Positions 49,847-63,890 of a stretch of DNA of 64,000 bases are shown piece after piece. The stretch is from contig OENT01000507.1 of NCBI GenBank assembly GCA_900239685.1, positions 41,297-105,296 on the forward strand, read 5' to 3'. This DNA comes from Rotaria macrura (Eukaryota > Rotifera > Eurotatoria > Philodinida > Philodinidae). A program made the position numbers and the translations under genes. How positions within the stretch are numbered: the first letter of the stretch is position 1; each line of letters starts with the position of its first letter. The notes under the pieces are model-generated. The model worked only from the letters and a program-made list of their open reading frames with translations. It did no database searches and was not told the DNA's origin.

Positions 49847-52041
49847 CTATCTCGATTTGGTGGGTATCACTTTCAGCATCATCGCGGCATGATGATCTAT
49901 GTTCGGTGATGTATAACTACCAGTGAATGTTCCGATATCTTTTCGAGCCCACAGATCTCGAACTACCGCTGAGTGATCAACTGGGAAACCAATGTCACTC
50001 CATTTCACTGTTATCGGTTCACTTCCAAGCTCTCCGCGATTCAGTAGAACTACAGCTTGTGAACCATCCGATAGCGGTCCTGCCCATACTTCCAGTTCTG
50101 CTTTCGATGTTAAACATCTACCATTGTGTTTACTTCGAACAGTTCCATCAGTGACATTCCATATCCATGCTTGATTGTCTTGTTTATTGCATGAGAAAGC
50201 ATCTACGTCTGGACCATCAAAATTATACACATCCAAACTAAACAAAGTAGAGTATATCGTTCAATGAATCGACTCACAAACACTGTTGAAAATTTACCAT
50301 TTTCCATTCATTTGAGATACAATACTCTGAACTGTTGTATCGAATATCCATTGTTGATTCTTTCCTTGACATTGTGCTTGCGGATCTCCAGTACGACATT
50401 CGTTCAATACAATATTTGCAGCTTCAGATGTATTACAATTATCAATCGATAGACAACGACCACTTGATACCGATCGGATAGATCCATCTTGACTATCATA
50501 TATCCATTGTGAACGCTTTGGTTCGATATTTGATGAAGCNCAACTACCACTTCACTCGACGTATTACTATACTGTGATGATCCAAATGCAACTTTCTTTC
50601 CTTGAACACCTAATGCATCTTGATTGACAGCAATTACTTCAGGATTGGTCAGAATCGATAGAGTGGTTGCACTCATTTTACTAACATCGCATCCGATGAG
50701 AAGCGGTGCTTTACTGATAGCCCAAAGAGAAAAATGTGCGGTATATTCTGCATCAGTCATGCCACCATTTCCAACTTCAAGCACTGAATAAACGTTGAAT
50801 GGTGAATATTGAGTTAGACAAAAAAAACAAAATCCAGTTCATTACTTACTATCAGGATCATTCCAGCCACCAGGCCCAGCTTTGTCTGCGAATTCATTGT
50901 TCTAAATGTGTTTTAGATAAATGAATGAGAATCTAGAGAACGAATAATAGTAATCGTACCGTATCGATGTTGCTCAGCATTGACTTCCAACTATCGCCAA
51001 TATCTCCTGTTGTTCTCCAGCTATTACCGACCTCAGCTGCCCACAAGGCTGGTTTGTCAACACCCCATTCTTTACGGAAATATGTTTAGAATAGAATAAA
51101 AGATTTTTTATCTTTGTTCTGGACATACCACACATCGAATAGAAGATAGATCTTCGACTAGCATTTAATGCATCTCGCATTACTGGATATCTCAATTCTG
51201 GTATCGTTCCATCATCAAAACAGTTATCATATTTCAAGTAGTCGACAGCCCACGATGCATATGTATTGGCATCTATTTTCTCGTAGTGTAGGGAACCAGG
51301 TCGGCTGTCACAAGTCTTAAATCCTGCATCTAATTAACAAAAACAAAGACCATAGTATAGATGTTGGTAGTAAGTAACTAGTACAGGATGAAATAAAATT
51401 ATGATTCAGAACCGAATACTATGTTTAATTAACAGTTGCAAATGATTCTGAACTTTTACTGTTTTACTTCGGATGCACCTCAGCTCGAAATCTATTTCAA
51501 ATAAATGAAATGTTGTCATTGAACTTCTAGTCGAAAGGAAGGTTGTTTTTTCGTCTCCAAGATAAAGCGTTGCTCAACATTACATCACGCTGTAGTACCT
51601 GAGTAAAGGCCGAACTTGAGTTTTTTCGAATGAACATAATCAGCCAACGCTGGAATACCACTTGGAAAAGCTTTCGGATCAGCTTGAATAGTACCTTGAG
51701 AATCTCGACTTACTTGCCAGCAGTCATCCATGTTTACTACGTGAGAATAGAAATAGATCGAATTCTCAATTGTAGAACGCTTGATGAAAAGCACATACCA
51801 TATTCGTATCCAGCGGCCGCTAGACCCGTAGCTACGATGGTGTCTGCAGTTTGTTGAATGAGCTTTTCATTGATATTACATCCGAAATGATTCCAACTAT
51901 TCCATCCTTGAAGAAAAGCTGGTTTCTATATATTTAATACTGAAATCTCATACCCATTTGAGGTGTTCGACCAAGACCATTGTTGAGCTGATGTGCAGTA
52001 TGTAGAAAAAACAGTGGGAATAATATTTTCCAGCTTATCAT
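49847..52041 (-). CDS. Secreted GH27 alpha-galactosidase with inserted ricin-type lectin
   Basis: Hydrolyses terminal alpha-galactosyl residues from oligosaccharides or glycolipids. Exons: 52041-51954, 51906-51799, 51736-51599, 51329-51129, 51069-50960, 50901-50850, 50783-50298, 50237-49847; about 524 residues. An N-terminal hydrophobic signal peptide ([17 protein letters not shown]) is followed by [23 protein letters not shown], the nucleophile Asp146 in YLKYDNC, and the acid/base segment GGWNDPD (226-232). The barrel ends near residue 300. The C-terminal beta-sandwich starts ([12 protein letters not shown]), is interrupted by a ricin-B-type domain of about 125 residues (SGRCLSI, QQWIFD, NGKCLDV, QAWIWN: QxW repeats), then resumes at [19 protein letters not shown] to the end. 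The motifs are closer to the plant/fungal/protist GH27 type than to vertebrate GLA. An ambiguous base at 50540 coincides with a one-base frame break, probably an assembly error. A second copy begins at the right edge. Confidence 0.92.
50540..50540. other. Ambiguous base (n) with local frameshift in alpha-galactosidase exon 7
   Basis: Upstream of the n (on the minus strand) the frame reads [14 protein letters not shown]; downstream the ricin-lectin frame ([15 protein letters not shown]) is shifted. Adding one unread base at the n restores a single frame and makes the exon phase fit its donor. This points to a consensus gap rather than a real mutation. Confidence 0.85.
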
Positions 52042-55000
52042 CTTATCTAACTTGGCATACAAGGATTAAAAAGGCACGGCTACGGAGGGCGGCTCGGTGT
52101 TTTTAATATTTGACTATGATAAAGAGAACGACGACAGATGACTTTTGTCTTGTGAGAGAAAAACCTGGATGAGCTGACTCTCATTTCTTTACCTTAACAT
52201 ATGGCAAAATATGTTTTACTCTCATAAATCGTACTTTATAAAAGGAAAATTCCTTAGTTAAATAGACAATCATTGTTGAAAAGCTCAGAGTGATATCGAC
52301 AAATAAATAATTATATGATAAGTGTTCATCCAAATATGTAAGATTTTTCATTCGAATGTGAATTTGAAGCTCTGTTAGATTTCGATTGTTTCATATTTAT
52401 GGGATTAAGTTAGAAGCATGGCTTGTAAACTCATTCGAGCACGTTCACTTTTTAGCATACACTAACTGTTTGAAATATATGTGACAATCAAATAATAATT
52501 AGCCATCTACCAAGATCAGAGAACAAGAAAATAACAGTTTTATAACGCGCAGAATATTTCAGAGTGCCTCATAGGATTGTTTAATAAACAAAGTATGGTG
52601 GTCTATGTTTCTCGTATGAATAATCAGTCTAGATCAGAAAAAATCCAATCATTCACAACTTGTATCAATCTCAATATTTTTTCACCGTATAGTTGTTCTA
52701 GTTAAAGCAAGTTAAACAAGTAAAAAAAAGATTTTCACATAATGAATTCTGGATTTCAAGTACTGTACAATTTTTAGAACTATCTAAAACAAGTAGCGTC
52801 TATCTAATGATAGACTGAGTCCCTTTTATTTTATGAAACGCTATGTGAACTTTTAATTAATTGAAAAGATAGTAGCCATCTTTTTGACATATAAATCTCA
52901 TGTTGTCCATGTGGTAAGATAATCAATTTTGTTGTGTCAAACCTCAGGATTTTTTTATAGGTATATTGGCAAGTGTCTGTAATTGTCCAGAACGAAGCTG
53001 CCCAATAGGTTGCTATAGAATGTCGGAAAGGGCAGTTTAAACACTACGTCATTAGACTTCTGGTCATTTCACTTCCTCAAATAATCAAAAGTAATTTTTG
53101 GTTGACCCCTATCAAGAACTGGAACCGGTCCAGACCAGACGGTTTGAAAAAGTTAATGGGGTGGGTAGAGGCCAGAATTTCACTGATTGAAAACTTTCAG
53201 AAATCAGCTTTATTAACCTTATGTTTAACCATAAAAACTAAGATGTCACATGTTTTTCTGTCAGAGCGGGAGAAAAGTGTTTAAAACATGTTATTTTAAT
53301 CATCTTTTTCAGATCCTTATTAAAAAGATTCATTATTGTGAGTGTCTTTTACATGTGCTGCTAAACTACATGTATTTCAAATATAGAGCCATTTCTTCGA
53401 AGTTTTTTTTCCGAAAATTCGACATTTTTTCGCCGGTTTTTGGCGAAACTTAAATGGTACGATATGCGACTCTAATCGATCGATTGGATTTTTCAGCCAG
53501 CCTGATCAGACTGGTGTGCCATTTCCTAATCAAGTGCTGCCCCCAGCTGGTAGTTTTAATTATATTTCATCAACTACTGAAATTCTCTACAACATTTTTC
53601 CAAAGTAATACTCTACAGTCGAACTTTGTCTTAGAAGCTTGATGAGAAATACGTAGAATTTCCAGATGTCTGCATTCATTATATGACTAACTAATTCGTA
53701 CTGCTTGGATAGCTCTATCTAACTATTAGTTAATTGATCTAATAGCTGGAGTTGAGTTTATCAGTTTCTACCAACATTGACATGTGCAATGCTTTTCAAG
53801 CAGTGAGTTCTACGGTTTTCTGTCATGTTTGCCCGAATTTCACCGATTTAAGATCGATTTATAACCAGCCGGATCGGTTGCATTTTTTGTCAGGCCTGCC
53901 CGGACCATTTTAAAAATTTCTTACTGGTTCCTGCTCTGCTCCTACACACTGATTACGTCATCATGGAGAAAATTTTTCTTGATAAAGGAAACTTCCATTC
54001 AAAAGGGGTGCAATACTCCTATTTTTTCCGCTTTTGTAATCTATGGAGACCCCCTCAACCTTCGGAATCAAAAGTAAGAATTCGAAGATCTTGTTACCCT
54101 AAAAAGTAATTACGTAATACTTGAACTAGTCAAAAGTGTCCGAATACCGGTACGCCGACCAGGGTCGCGATCATTCCGACATCCGACAACTTCCTATTGG
54201 AACCCAACATCCAGGGTTGTGATAACTTCCAACGGATTTCTATCGGATCCGATAGTTTCATAATAGGATCCAACGGAGTTCAAGAATCGGATCAGCAGTC
54301 CAGAGGCGTCTGTAAAATCTTGTGTCAAATTTTTCAGTCGTCAAACTTCTCTTTATTATTCGTCATATAATTGTTGTAATCTTCACAAATAATATTAATG
54401 TGAATGTCGATATGATATTTCACAATTTTTTTATTATCTTTTTCGCGCTTTGCAGACATGTACACAAAAAAATTAATTTTCTTCATAAGACTCTTTATTT
54501 CATAAAAGAGAAAAATGGTGATCGCAGCAGTAAAAGTTAAGAAAAGAACAGCATAGGCAAATCTTCAAAAATTGTTGCAAGTTTATAAATCACTGGCTAG
54601 AGTTGAGTGAGCAAAATTAAATCTTAATATCTGTTTCTTCAAGTGTAATAGGCTCCCTTTCGAAATCTCTACAATTCAGGCGAAGCTCAGCTATTTATTC
54701 ATTCATAATGGACTCAGTTCATCATTCGAATGAAAGATTTCAGTAGTAAATAATTATAAATTTATCTACTTGGAACAGTTCGATTAATTGAATTTCATGT
54801 ATACATTTAATTATAATGTCTATTATATGAAAATGAATCTATACTTCACACATTGAAATCATTAGTATTGGAACCAAACAGCGCACTAATTTTGTTGGAA
54901 TAATTTTGTACAAGTAAGGCTCAATAATTAGTAGCCTACCATTCTTCATTAATTTGAGTGTGCAATAGTATGACATGATGTCTTGATCATCCATTGTGAA

Positions 55001-58000
55001 TTTTTGGTCGGCAAAGTGTTTGTGGATCATGAGTTGGCATTCATTCAAAAACAAAGGTGATTCGCAGCTTTTTGTGTATTACAAGTTTTTACGGACGGAC
55101 GTGTTCCGTGAAACATATAGCCAAGTGATTCATCTTGAAAATCACGTTTCTATTAAAAAATGAACCGTTTAACAATTGGTGAGAATGATGTAAAATTAGT
55201 AGAAATCGTGATTTAGTTAGTAGATTCAATAGTGGTATATATATATCATTGATTCAGAGTATCCCTCTTCAGCTCTCAACTAATGTCTAAGTTTTTAAGG
55301 AACCGAAAAGGACAGGAGTATCTTGAAGAGAATCATTTGATAATATTCTACACCAGTCAGTGTTTTAAATCGAACCCTCTCTATAACATGATACAGTTTT
55401 GATCGATTTTCCAAGAATGACTTCAACAGTAACAGTTTTATGTTAAAGTTAAATCGAGACAACGAATTTCATTTCCAATAAATGCGTGAAAGATGACAAT
55501 TTTGTCTAATGCATAAATGTGATTCAAGATATTCTTGTTCAGAAGAGTGATATCTATGCTAGTGCTTGTGTGAATTCTACAAAGAATAGACAGTAACGAG
55601 TTAGCATTCAATTATTACTGATCTACATAGTGGAATCATTTGTTTGAATACTCTTCGTTCTAAATCTTTGAGAGTACATTAGAGAAAATTAGAGGGTACG
55701 ATTTCTTCTGATTTCAGATTTAGATTTCATGTATGTTTGAAGAATTTGTTACTTTGGTAGTCACGTATGCACATAAAGTACTATTGAAGTGCTCAATAGT
55801 AGAAATGAATTATCTATTGACTTGCTAGATGTCTAATTATCGAACCACAAATCATCAGAAAATCTACTCTTTCATCGTTATGAATGGGTACAGTCTGATA
55901 ATTTTCATTTCAAACAGGGTACATGGTATCATCCATTAATAATGGAAAGTGTTTTGGGTTTTTTTCAATGATTTTACATTACTGGACAAGTTTAGGTCCA
56001 CTCCGATGGAATGGAATATAATTGTAGCTGTATCGTAAGTTCAAGAAAATAATATAAAAGATTAGTACCATTTATCTACTAAAGCAAGTGTAAGCGTAAG
56101 AAGTATAGAATTTTTCACTGAATCAAGCTACTTTATGTATTGTTTCCGTATCGTAGAAAAGTCAAATAATAACTTAAGAAAAAGTCAATAAAAAGAAGGA
56201 ACGGATTGCGTGTTGTAATTATGCCATCAGATGTAAGATGCTTTTGCCAGATGCTCCAATTAGACACATTAAAATTGAAGAGTCTAGCTTTATAAGAAAT
56301 CTTTGAATATCAATTATGTGCAACCGTAAATGATACCCCATAAAGGTAAAGTATGTGAATACTCTAAAAATGTGAAGATGTGCTATCTCTCAAACGTTCT
56401 TCGAAAACGAGGCATACAACATTATCGCTATGTTCATGATGTATTAAAGTAACATTTCATTTTAGTTATCTAAAAACACATACAACTATATAGTACTAAT
56501 TATTCTACGACAGAACTGCCGAGTGTTCAATAAAAACTTTTACTTTAAGATAATACAGCCAGTTACTTTTTCAGAATTACAGGCCTACTAGCATGCTTTG
56601 ATGACTGTTATAAAGCAGTTGTCGATTCATTATGATTACTTTCCCTGGCTCATAAAATAATAAAATTATTGAATGACTACATTCAAAAGTTAATTTTTTA
56701 TTGAATAAAAGGAAACTGTTGCGTCTGAGCTTCGAAACGGAGAAATGAAATATTTAGCAACCTTTCTAGAATGGAATATTAATGCATACTAGTTAACTAT
56801 GCTATTTCAATATTGTGTTCTCCTCGTCCGTTTCTGTTATACTGAAAGTTTATTCTTTTTTTTCCTAACACAGTTTTTAATATACTTAACATTATTGAAT
56901 TTAAAAAAGAAAATGAAAAGATAAATACTACTTTGTATACTTTCAAAGTTGAGGGAACCCACAGAAAGAGGATGATTTCTTTTTGTGTACTCAAAAAGTG
57001 ACTACACAATAGAATCGGTTAGTTTGTCGGTCGGGCCGTTTACACGATAACTCTTGAAAGGCTAATCCGATTGTCATAAAATTTTGTACATAGCATTACC
57101 TCATCTATATCTCAATCAAGCTCGAAAATGAGAATTATTCGTCAAGAATTTACTGATTTACAGCAAGAAATATCATTATTTTCTGCGTAAATATTCACCC
57201 ACTCTAATTTTTGAGAATCGAAATCTTTCTCGTAGTAAAAATTAAAACTCAACTATTATGTACGATTCGATTGAGAATTTCATGGGCTACAAAATGATGC
57301 TGAAGTTTAGAGGTATATATGCTGCATTTGAATTTTTCTCAATATCTCAGTACCCGAAACTATGAAAAAAACCGGTACACTGACACTTTGTCTGTATGAT
57401 ATGTATTTTTTTCCATAGAAATAGCGTTGTTTTTTGGATTAGATAGAACTTGCCAAGGACTGTAAATGCTGGAATATCATAGAGGTAAATATGACGCATT
57501 CAAGGTTTCCTCAATATTGCATTTCCCAAAAACAATTAAAAACTAATGTATACTGGCATTTCTGATCGATTCTTTTAGACAGTTCGATCAATATCAATAT
57601 GCTGTTAGTTTCATTTTTTGAAGTACACATAACATTCGGATTTGAATCTGAGGTTTCTACATTTTCTTCTTGTTAAATTTTAAAGACTATAAAGCACGCA
57701 TAACTCGAAGTTTTTTTCTTTGGAATTTAAACTCATCATTTTTAAGTTTGTTTGACACACTCACAGAATCGGTCTAAATCTAAGAAAGCTGGATGAATTA
57801 GATGGCACGTTAATGTTTACGTCGCATCTTTGGAAGTTGATTTTGTAAAACCAAGAACGTCTTTTTCCTAGCTAAATGAAAATATTTTACTCGAAGCATA
57901 AACATTTGAATCATTTCTGACATATATTTTCTTTTACATAATAGACAAAAAGATATGTTAACGACACTATTCTTTATTCTGCTATGAGCGAAATTGAAAA

Positions 58001-58413
58001 CATTAATTTTTGCTATATATAACTCTTTCGGATTTTTCCATGATACTTACATGGTTTTGACAAGACTACTCATTATGTTACAGATTCATTTTCCTACACC
58101 GAAAGACTGCTTCTTCTGCTTGCCCTTCAGTTCATATAAAATGACAGAGTTCTATGCTAATACACGATTAAAGGGCTATGTTGTCGATTGAAAAGCACGC
58201 ATTGACATATATCTGGTACCAATTAAGTTGATAACTAGTCTTTACAATACAATATTTTGCAATCTAAACAGTAAGAACGAGTTTTAAAAAAGGAAGGATA
58301 GAAACTTGAAAAACGTTCTTGCTAATTTCGTTAGAAATATTTGCAATATACATAAACAGTAATAATTCATTTAATAATTGTTTCTTCTTAGTTCCATAAG
58401 AATCGAATTACGT
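52042..58413. other. 6.4 kb intergenic with a compositionally distinct, repeat-like block (about 52940-54310)
   Basis: No gene recognised. Between about 52940 and 54310 the sequence is visibly richer in G and C than the surroundings and contains loosely repeated words such as CCGGTCCAGACC, GCCTGATCAGACTGG, GCCGGATCGG, and a run of variants of ATCCGAC/GGATCCGATAG/GGATCCAACGG near 54175-54300. This suggests a decayed transposon or degenerate tandem repeat. A second block near 57020-57130 contains GTCGGTCGGGCCG followed by a sentence-like conserved-looking stretch typical of dispersed repeats. Neither has terminal repeats I can define. Confidence 0.45.
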
Positions 58414-60425
58414 ATGGCATCATCGTTGATTTTATCACTTGCTGTTGGCCAACAAATTATTATTCGATACGTAGAGTCAATTACTTTAGTTCTTGGCACT
58501 ATTGGCTCTTTGATGAATATAATACTTTTCTCTCGAAGAAATTTACGTTCAAGTACTTGTTCTACTTGTAAGTAATCAATCTTATATTGAGAAAATAATC
58601 TATCGGGTGGGTTAAAATAAATTATTTGTGTTTGTATTTTTAATGATTCTCTTCTTCCTTGCATTAGCTAGTTTCAAAGACTCTGTATTAAATTGTATGC
58701 AGCATAAATCATTTCCATTCAAATATTCCATGCCATGTATTAACTTTATGAAAAAGTAATGAGAAACAATGAAATTCATTGTTTTGTACCTGTAGTTGAG
58801 CAAAATGATTTTTTTCCTAACCTTAGCAATCTGAGCATAACGACTAAACATTCGTTTTCAAAATAAATGAAAAAAATCAAGCCGAATGCTTCAAATATAA
58901 CTACAGTTGACTTACTTTTGTCTCACGTTTTAAACACTATTGGTTAACAAGTCGCCATGTTTATTGAAAACTTAGCAGAATAAATACATAGTTCTTACAT
59001 GAACAAGTATGACTGAGAATTTTTACAATAGGAAACAATAAAAATTTTCGAGACTCATACGACAGCAATTTAAGCTTTGCTCTCTTACAACATTTTAGAA
59101 AATTATTCTTAATTAACGTATTCTACAAGTTATCTAGGACATTATGTTTTTCTTCTCCATTATGGTACTTCTCACAATTTTCATCGCGTACTATGCCTTC
59201 AGATTATGCAATAAAGTGTTCAATATATATTTTGCAGAGAAATGAACTAGGAATATTTTCATGAAAATACTCAGCTCGATGAAGTTCAAAGAATAGAAGA
59301 AACACTATAAATACATGTAGTCTCATTTATTTGTGTTCACTTCATAATCATCTTAGAGATGAAAACATCGTTCAAAAAACGTATGCTCAGCTTCTCTAAC
59401 TCTTTGTGCAATGGCAATCTCTTTTGTTATTCATCATGAATTATTCGAAAAATTCGTAACTTAGGTAGTGTTTGTTGGTAGATTTCTTCGCATCATCTTT
59501 TGCTGCAATTATTCTACTGGCCATGGGTATCATACCTTTAGTTTATGCACAATTCAATTCTCCAAATCCATTCTTTTTCAATAATGCTTTCTGTAAAACG
59601 CGTGCCTATATAAATCAAGTGAGTGCCATGTCGTGTCGATGGCTGTTAGTTATGGCATGTGTCGATCGTTGTATAGCGAGTTCAACAAGGGTTGATATTC
59701 GTCACTTCTTCACAGTTCAAAGAACTCGTAAAATAGCAGGCTTGATCTGCACGATTTGGATCATATTACCTGTTCATGTGCTGATCTTTGCAAATATTCA
59801 ACCACCAGGAAATGTTGGATGTGTTGTATCAAATAATATTGTGGCAGTTTATCATGGCATTTATACAATTATCATGGGTGGATCATTACCAGGTATATTT
59901 ATGTTTGCAGCTGCTGTATATATTTGGAGAAATCTAAACGAGAAAAATCAACGTCGAACTATGTTGAGCATAGTTAAGTCCATGCGACGAGAAAATGTCC
60001 GTGATACGCAAATTTTAATTATACTATTCGCACAAGTAGTTATCTTTATTATTTCTACGATTCCGTTTATGACAAACAATCTATATACAGTATTGACACG
60101 CGGAGTATCGAATAAATCTGCCGATCGTCGGGCAATAGAAAATTTCGCGCAAGTCATCACAGAACTTTTCGTTTACATTTTTCCAGCCGCATCATTCTAT
60201 TCAAATACATTGGTATCACGAACATTCCGAAGAGAACTATTCGTGACCTTTACAAGTTTTATCACATATTATAATAGACAAAAAAATCGTATTATACCAA
60301 TCACTCTAACTCGAACGCCTGATCGAAGTAATCAACTACCCATGACAAACTATTCAAGGCATACACAGACAAACCAAAGATCCACACGACAACTCGACTT
60401 ATCAGTTAGAACAAAACAAAGATAA
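58414..60425 (+). CDS. Rhodopsin-like (class A) G-protein-coupled receptor, rotifer type
   Basis: Seven-transmembrane receptor at the cell surface; ligand unknown. Two exons: 58414-58567 and 59482-60425, with a 914-base intron. The joint is set by phase: exon 1 ends with one base after SSTCST and exon 2 starts after GGTAG, restoring TYFFASSFAA, the expected TM2 start. The protein has 365 residues. TM1 is IIIRYVESITLVLGTIGSLMNIILF, whose N in GSLMN fits the conserved TM1 Asn. Cys89 at the head of TM3 and Cys165 in extracellular loop 2 are the likely disulfide pair. The DRY motif is VDRC (Asp113-Cys115). TM6 contains VIFIISTIPF and TM7 ends SFYSNTL in place of NPxxY. The C-tail is basic and Thr/Arg-rich. 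The N-terminus before TM1 is very short (about 15 residues), which argues for a peptide or small-molecule ligand. Confidence 0.88.
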
Positions 60426-63400
60426 TAGAACATTGCTGGAGTGGAAAGAAAGAAAAGGGTTTTGTGAATTTTAGAAGGAACTTTATATGAACATAATCAT
60501 TTTCTTTACTATTCGACATTTACTTTTAAAAAATGAAACCATTAAAAAATGAATAATAATAACAGCATGAGTAGACAAAGAACATGCAATCTACTGACAT
60601 TCGTCATTGTCATTCTTTGTTTGTTTCTTTTCTTTCCGTTTCTTTTCTATTTCCTTTCCGTTTCTGTCCTAGCAACACCCTGAAGTATATACATATACAT
60701 ATGTGTATTGCTTTTCTTTTCGTTCTTTGCTTTTTCTTGATTTCAACATAGATATTCGTTATTGTTCATCAAGGCCAATAAAACATTATATTCGGCCTTG
60801 ACTATTTCTCACTATTAGGTGGCAATATTGTCTATTACGTAGCATATATATGTATATATTCGATTTGAAAATAAAGTTCGTTTTACGTATTAACTTCAAT
60901 ACGTGACAGAACCATAGGATACATCATAGATGAAACAGTAGATATAGCATACACTCATATAATTGAAACAAAAAGAAAAGTTCGAGAAAGAAATAAAACA
61001 ATAAAAATAAAAATACTTAAAATTATGCTGAGATCAAAACATGACTGGAACTGTAGTAAAAATATATTACGTTGTATGCATTGAAGCTTCTTGGTGTAAG
61101 ATCAGATAAAAAAAGTCAATGAAAATTGAATGTTCACCTTTGCTATCACACTTGGAACAATGCCTAGTATACAATTCTAGCAAAATAGATAAAAAAGAAC
61201 GATTAATTATTCGTTTCAAACCTTAGACAAAATAAAACATATGCCTTTTGTATTGCGAAGAAAATATAAACAAACTGTATACAACTGAGTAGCATCCTCC
61301 TATGGTATGTACTCACCATTAGTACACAATACTCAAAGAACATAAATTGAGAAATTTTTATTCATCACAACAAACAATGAATCTTATTTGAATAAAATTA
61401 CTACTTTTTTCGAACCATAGGATTGCCATTGCATAAGAACCACTAAGAAATGGTAGATAAACAAATCGGTATAATATGTACTGAATATATTATTAGCTGC
61501 CAATTTTCTTCAACACTGGCAAGAAAAAAATATTCTTAACCAACTTGCAACCGACGATCCTTCAAAATATGAATAGATTGAGAGTCCACTGACCGTCATT
61601 CTAACACCTTATACGAAGATATAGATATAATTTATACTCAAGGAGTATTTTATGTGTGAAACAGTCGTATTTGTTATCAATTACAAACTCACTCACAGTT
61701 TTTCAAACAGGGATCATACAGCAATAGTACTGTTGGATATTTCATAAATGTTATGAAATTCGTAATTGTAAGTTTCAGAATATTTAAGTATAGTTTTTAA
61801 TTTAAATTTAGTATTTGATACGTTCCAAATATCTAAAATTAACTTGAACATCTTGTGACAACCCCTGAGACAACAAATTTGGAGTTTGTGCTTTTCATGT
61901 TTACTTGACTTTTTAGTACTTATAATGATTATACAACTAAGCAAGTCTCGGCATAAATAAAATGAACAATGTTTAAAATTCGATTTCAATATTCTCATGT
62001 TCTGATATATATTATATAATAGAGCATGGCAAACAGACCATACAATGTTCATCTTTTATTTCAATTTGATTACTGATTAGCAGAAAATCCTGAAAATAGC
62101 AAAAGACTAAAATATAAGCATCGAATATAGGACGAAGAAATTTCTGCTTTGAATTAGATTCATTTTTGATAAAAGTACTATGCATATCATGTGCTTGATT
62201 AACATTGAAAGAAAAGTTTCTTCAATAAACCATAAAAGTAATTCGACCGGCTAAGTAGAACAACAATTTAATTGTGATCTACAAAAGTGCATGTACAGTT
62301 ACCTGTTTCTGTTTCACTAATACATCATTTTCTTCGTCTTGGTCAGTACAATTGATCAGAGTACCGGCAAATTGTTCTAGCATTGAATCATTTAACTATC
62401 AGCATCCAATCAATACGGTAAATTGACAGCGTATAAGAAATTACGTATGGAACTTGATACTTTTTAATGAAATTTTTCTGACAATAGACGTCATTACGAC
62501 GTTCTCGACAATCTATTCTACTGATATAAACTCTGCTCAGTCCTACAGGATTCAATCTTTCTTTTTTTCAAAAACAGATGCGAAAATCATGTAATTCACC
62601 ATTAAATTTGACAATAAACATGAATACATGTTGTCAACTGAACTTTAAATTTAGTCTTCATTTTAATGTCGTTGAGTGCGACCACAACTTTTATGGTATC
62701 TGCATCATACGATTACAACGAGCGAGAGAGGCAAGTCAAATTGTTTACGAGAAAAACAGAAAATAAACAAAAATAGACACCAGTATTACTCTCAATCTAC
62801 TAATTCTCATAAGATAAAACAGTTATTTCAATGTACAATTATGAAAATTTCGATTCGCTGCTTAAGATGCTGACAACTGATTGATGTTTAGATTCTTGCA
62901 CGACTACTGATATAGGGTTGAATGTGCCTAACTTAATGATCTCTCAATCTCTTTAAATGTTGTTAGTTTTCTTAGACTTTCAGGGTACTGCGAGAAAATC
63001 ATCTTTTAGAAAAATTTTCCAAAGTCACTAGGACAACAATTTGATAGCTTTTGAACCAAAGTTGAGTTTCGTCCTATAAAAATACTAAGTTTTAGTCACC
63101 TACATTGTAAAAGAGAAAAAAATATCGATACATCTCCGTAGTTAGTAAAAATCTATCACACGATGCTCATTAGAACGAAAGCGACATCAAAACATTTAAT
63201 ATTTGAACAGCATTTGCAATTCTACTGCTATAATATGATTATTTTTTGGCAATTACACACCTTCATTTCTAAAGAATGTTAATCAAATTTATGGTTGTTT
63301 GGTATTCGGGTTGATAGTCTTTTCGACTATCGAAGTACAAGTACGTAATCATCCTCTTCTTATATGCACAATAAGCTAGATCACTAAAGAATAAATATTC

Positions 63401-63890
63401 ATCTCGGAATATAGTACAGCAAGTGATTATGCTCTAGGAAATAGATTTAATGCGGCTCAACGTCACATTCCAAAAGTGCACGTAGCTAATATCATAACCT
63501 ATCTTTCACTGTGTACCATTGATAAAAATTGAAAAGAAATCGGATCTAACGTTTCGATAAAACAGACAAATTACGGATCTCTTCTCATTGTATCATTCTC
63601 CGAATAGAAATCTTCACAAAGCTGTTCGCATTCACAACATACGAATCCGAGTGTTCCCAGCAAAGTAGTATTATATATATCAGTAGATTATATTTATCGT
63701 ATCTTCCAGATAAAATATTTAACGATGGGAGAAACAGACAAAGAACAATACTAAAGATTGCTCGATATTCATTGAAAAATTACATTCAATTTTATTCGAT
63801 TTAATTTCATAACTTCTTGGTAACACATGCATAAACCGAAAAAACAAAACTATATCTAAACTAAGCATCTGTTCAATTTAATGTCTGTAT
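60426..63890. other. Intergenic, 3.5 kb, nothing recognised
   Basis: Between the receptor stop and the second alpha-galactosidase. Only random short frames (for example 61714-62052 minus). A small imperfect hairpin pairs CAAGGCCAATA near 60768 with TATTCGGCCTTG near 60790. No transposon ends detected. Confidence 0.55.

Noticed and set aside
57020-57800. Possible dispersed repeat near the GTCGGTCGGGCCG motif
   Set aside because: The wording resembles dispersed repeats, but I could not define ends, duplications or coding content, so it is only mentioned under the intergenic entry.
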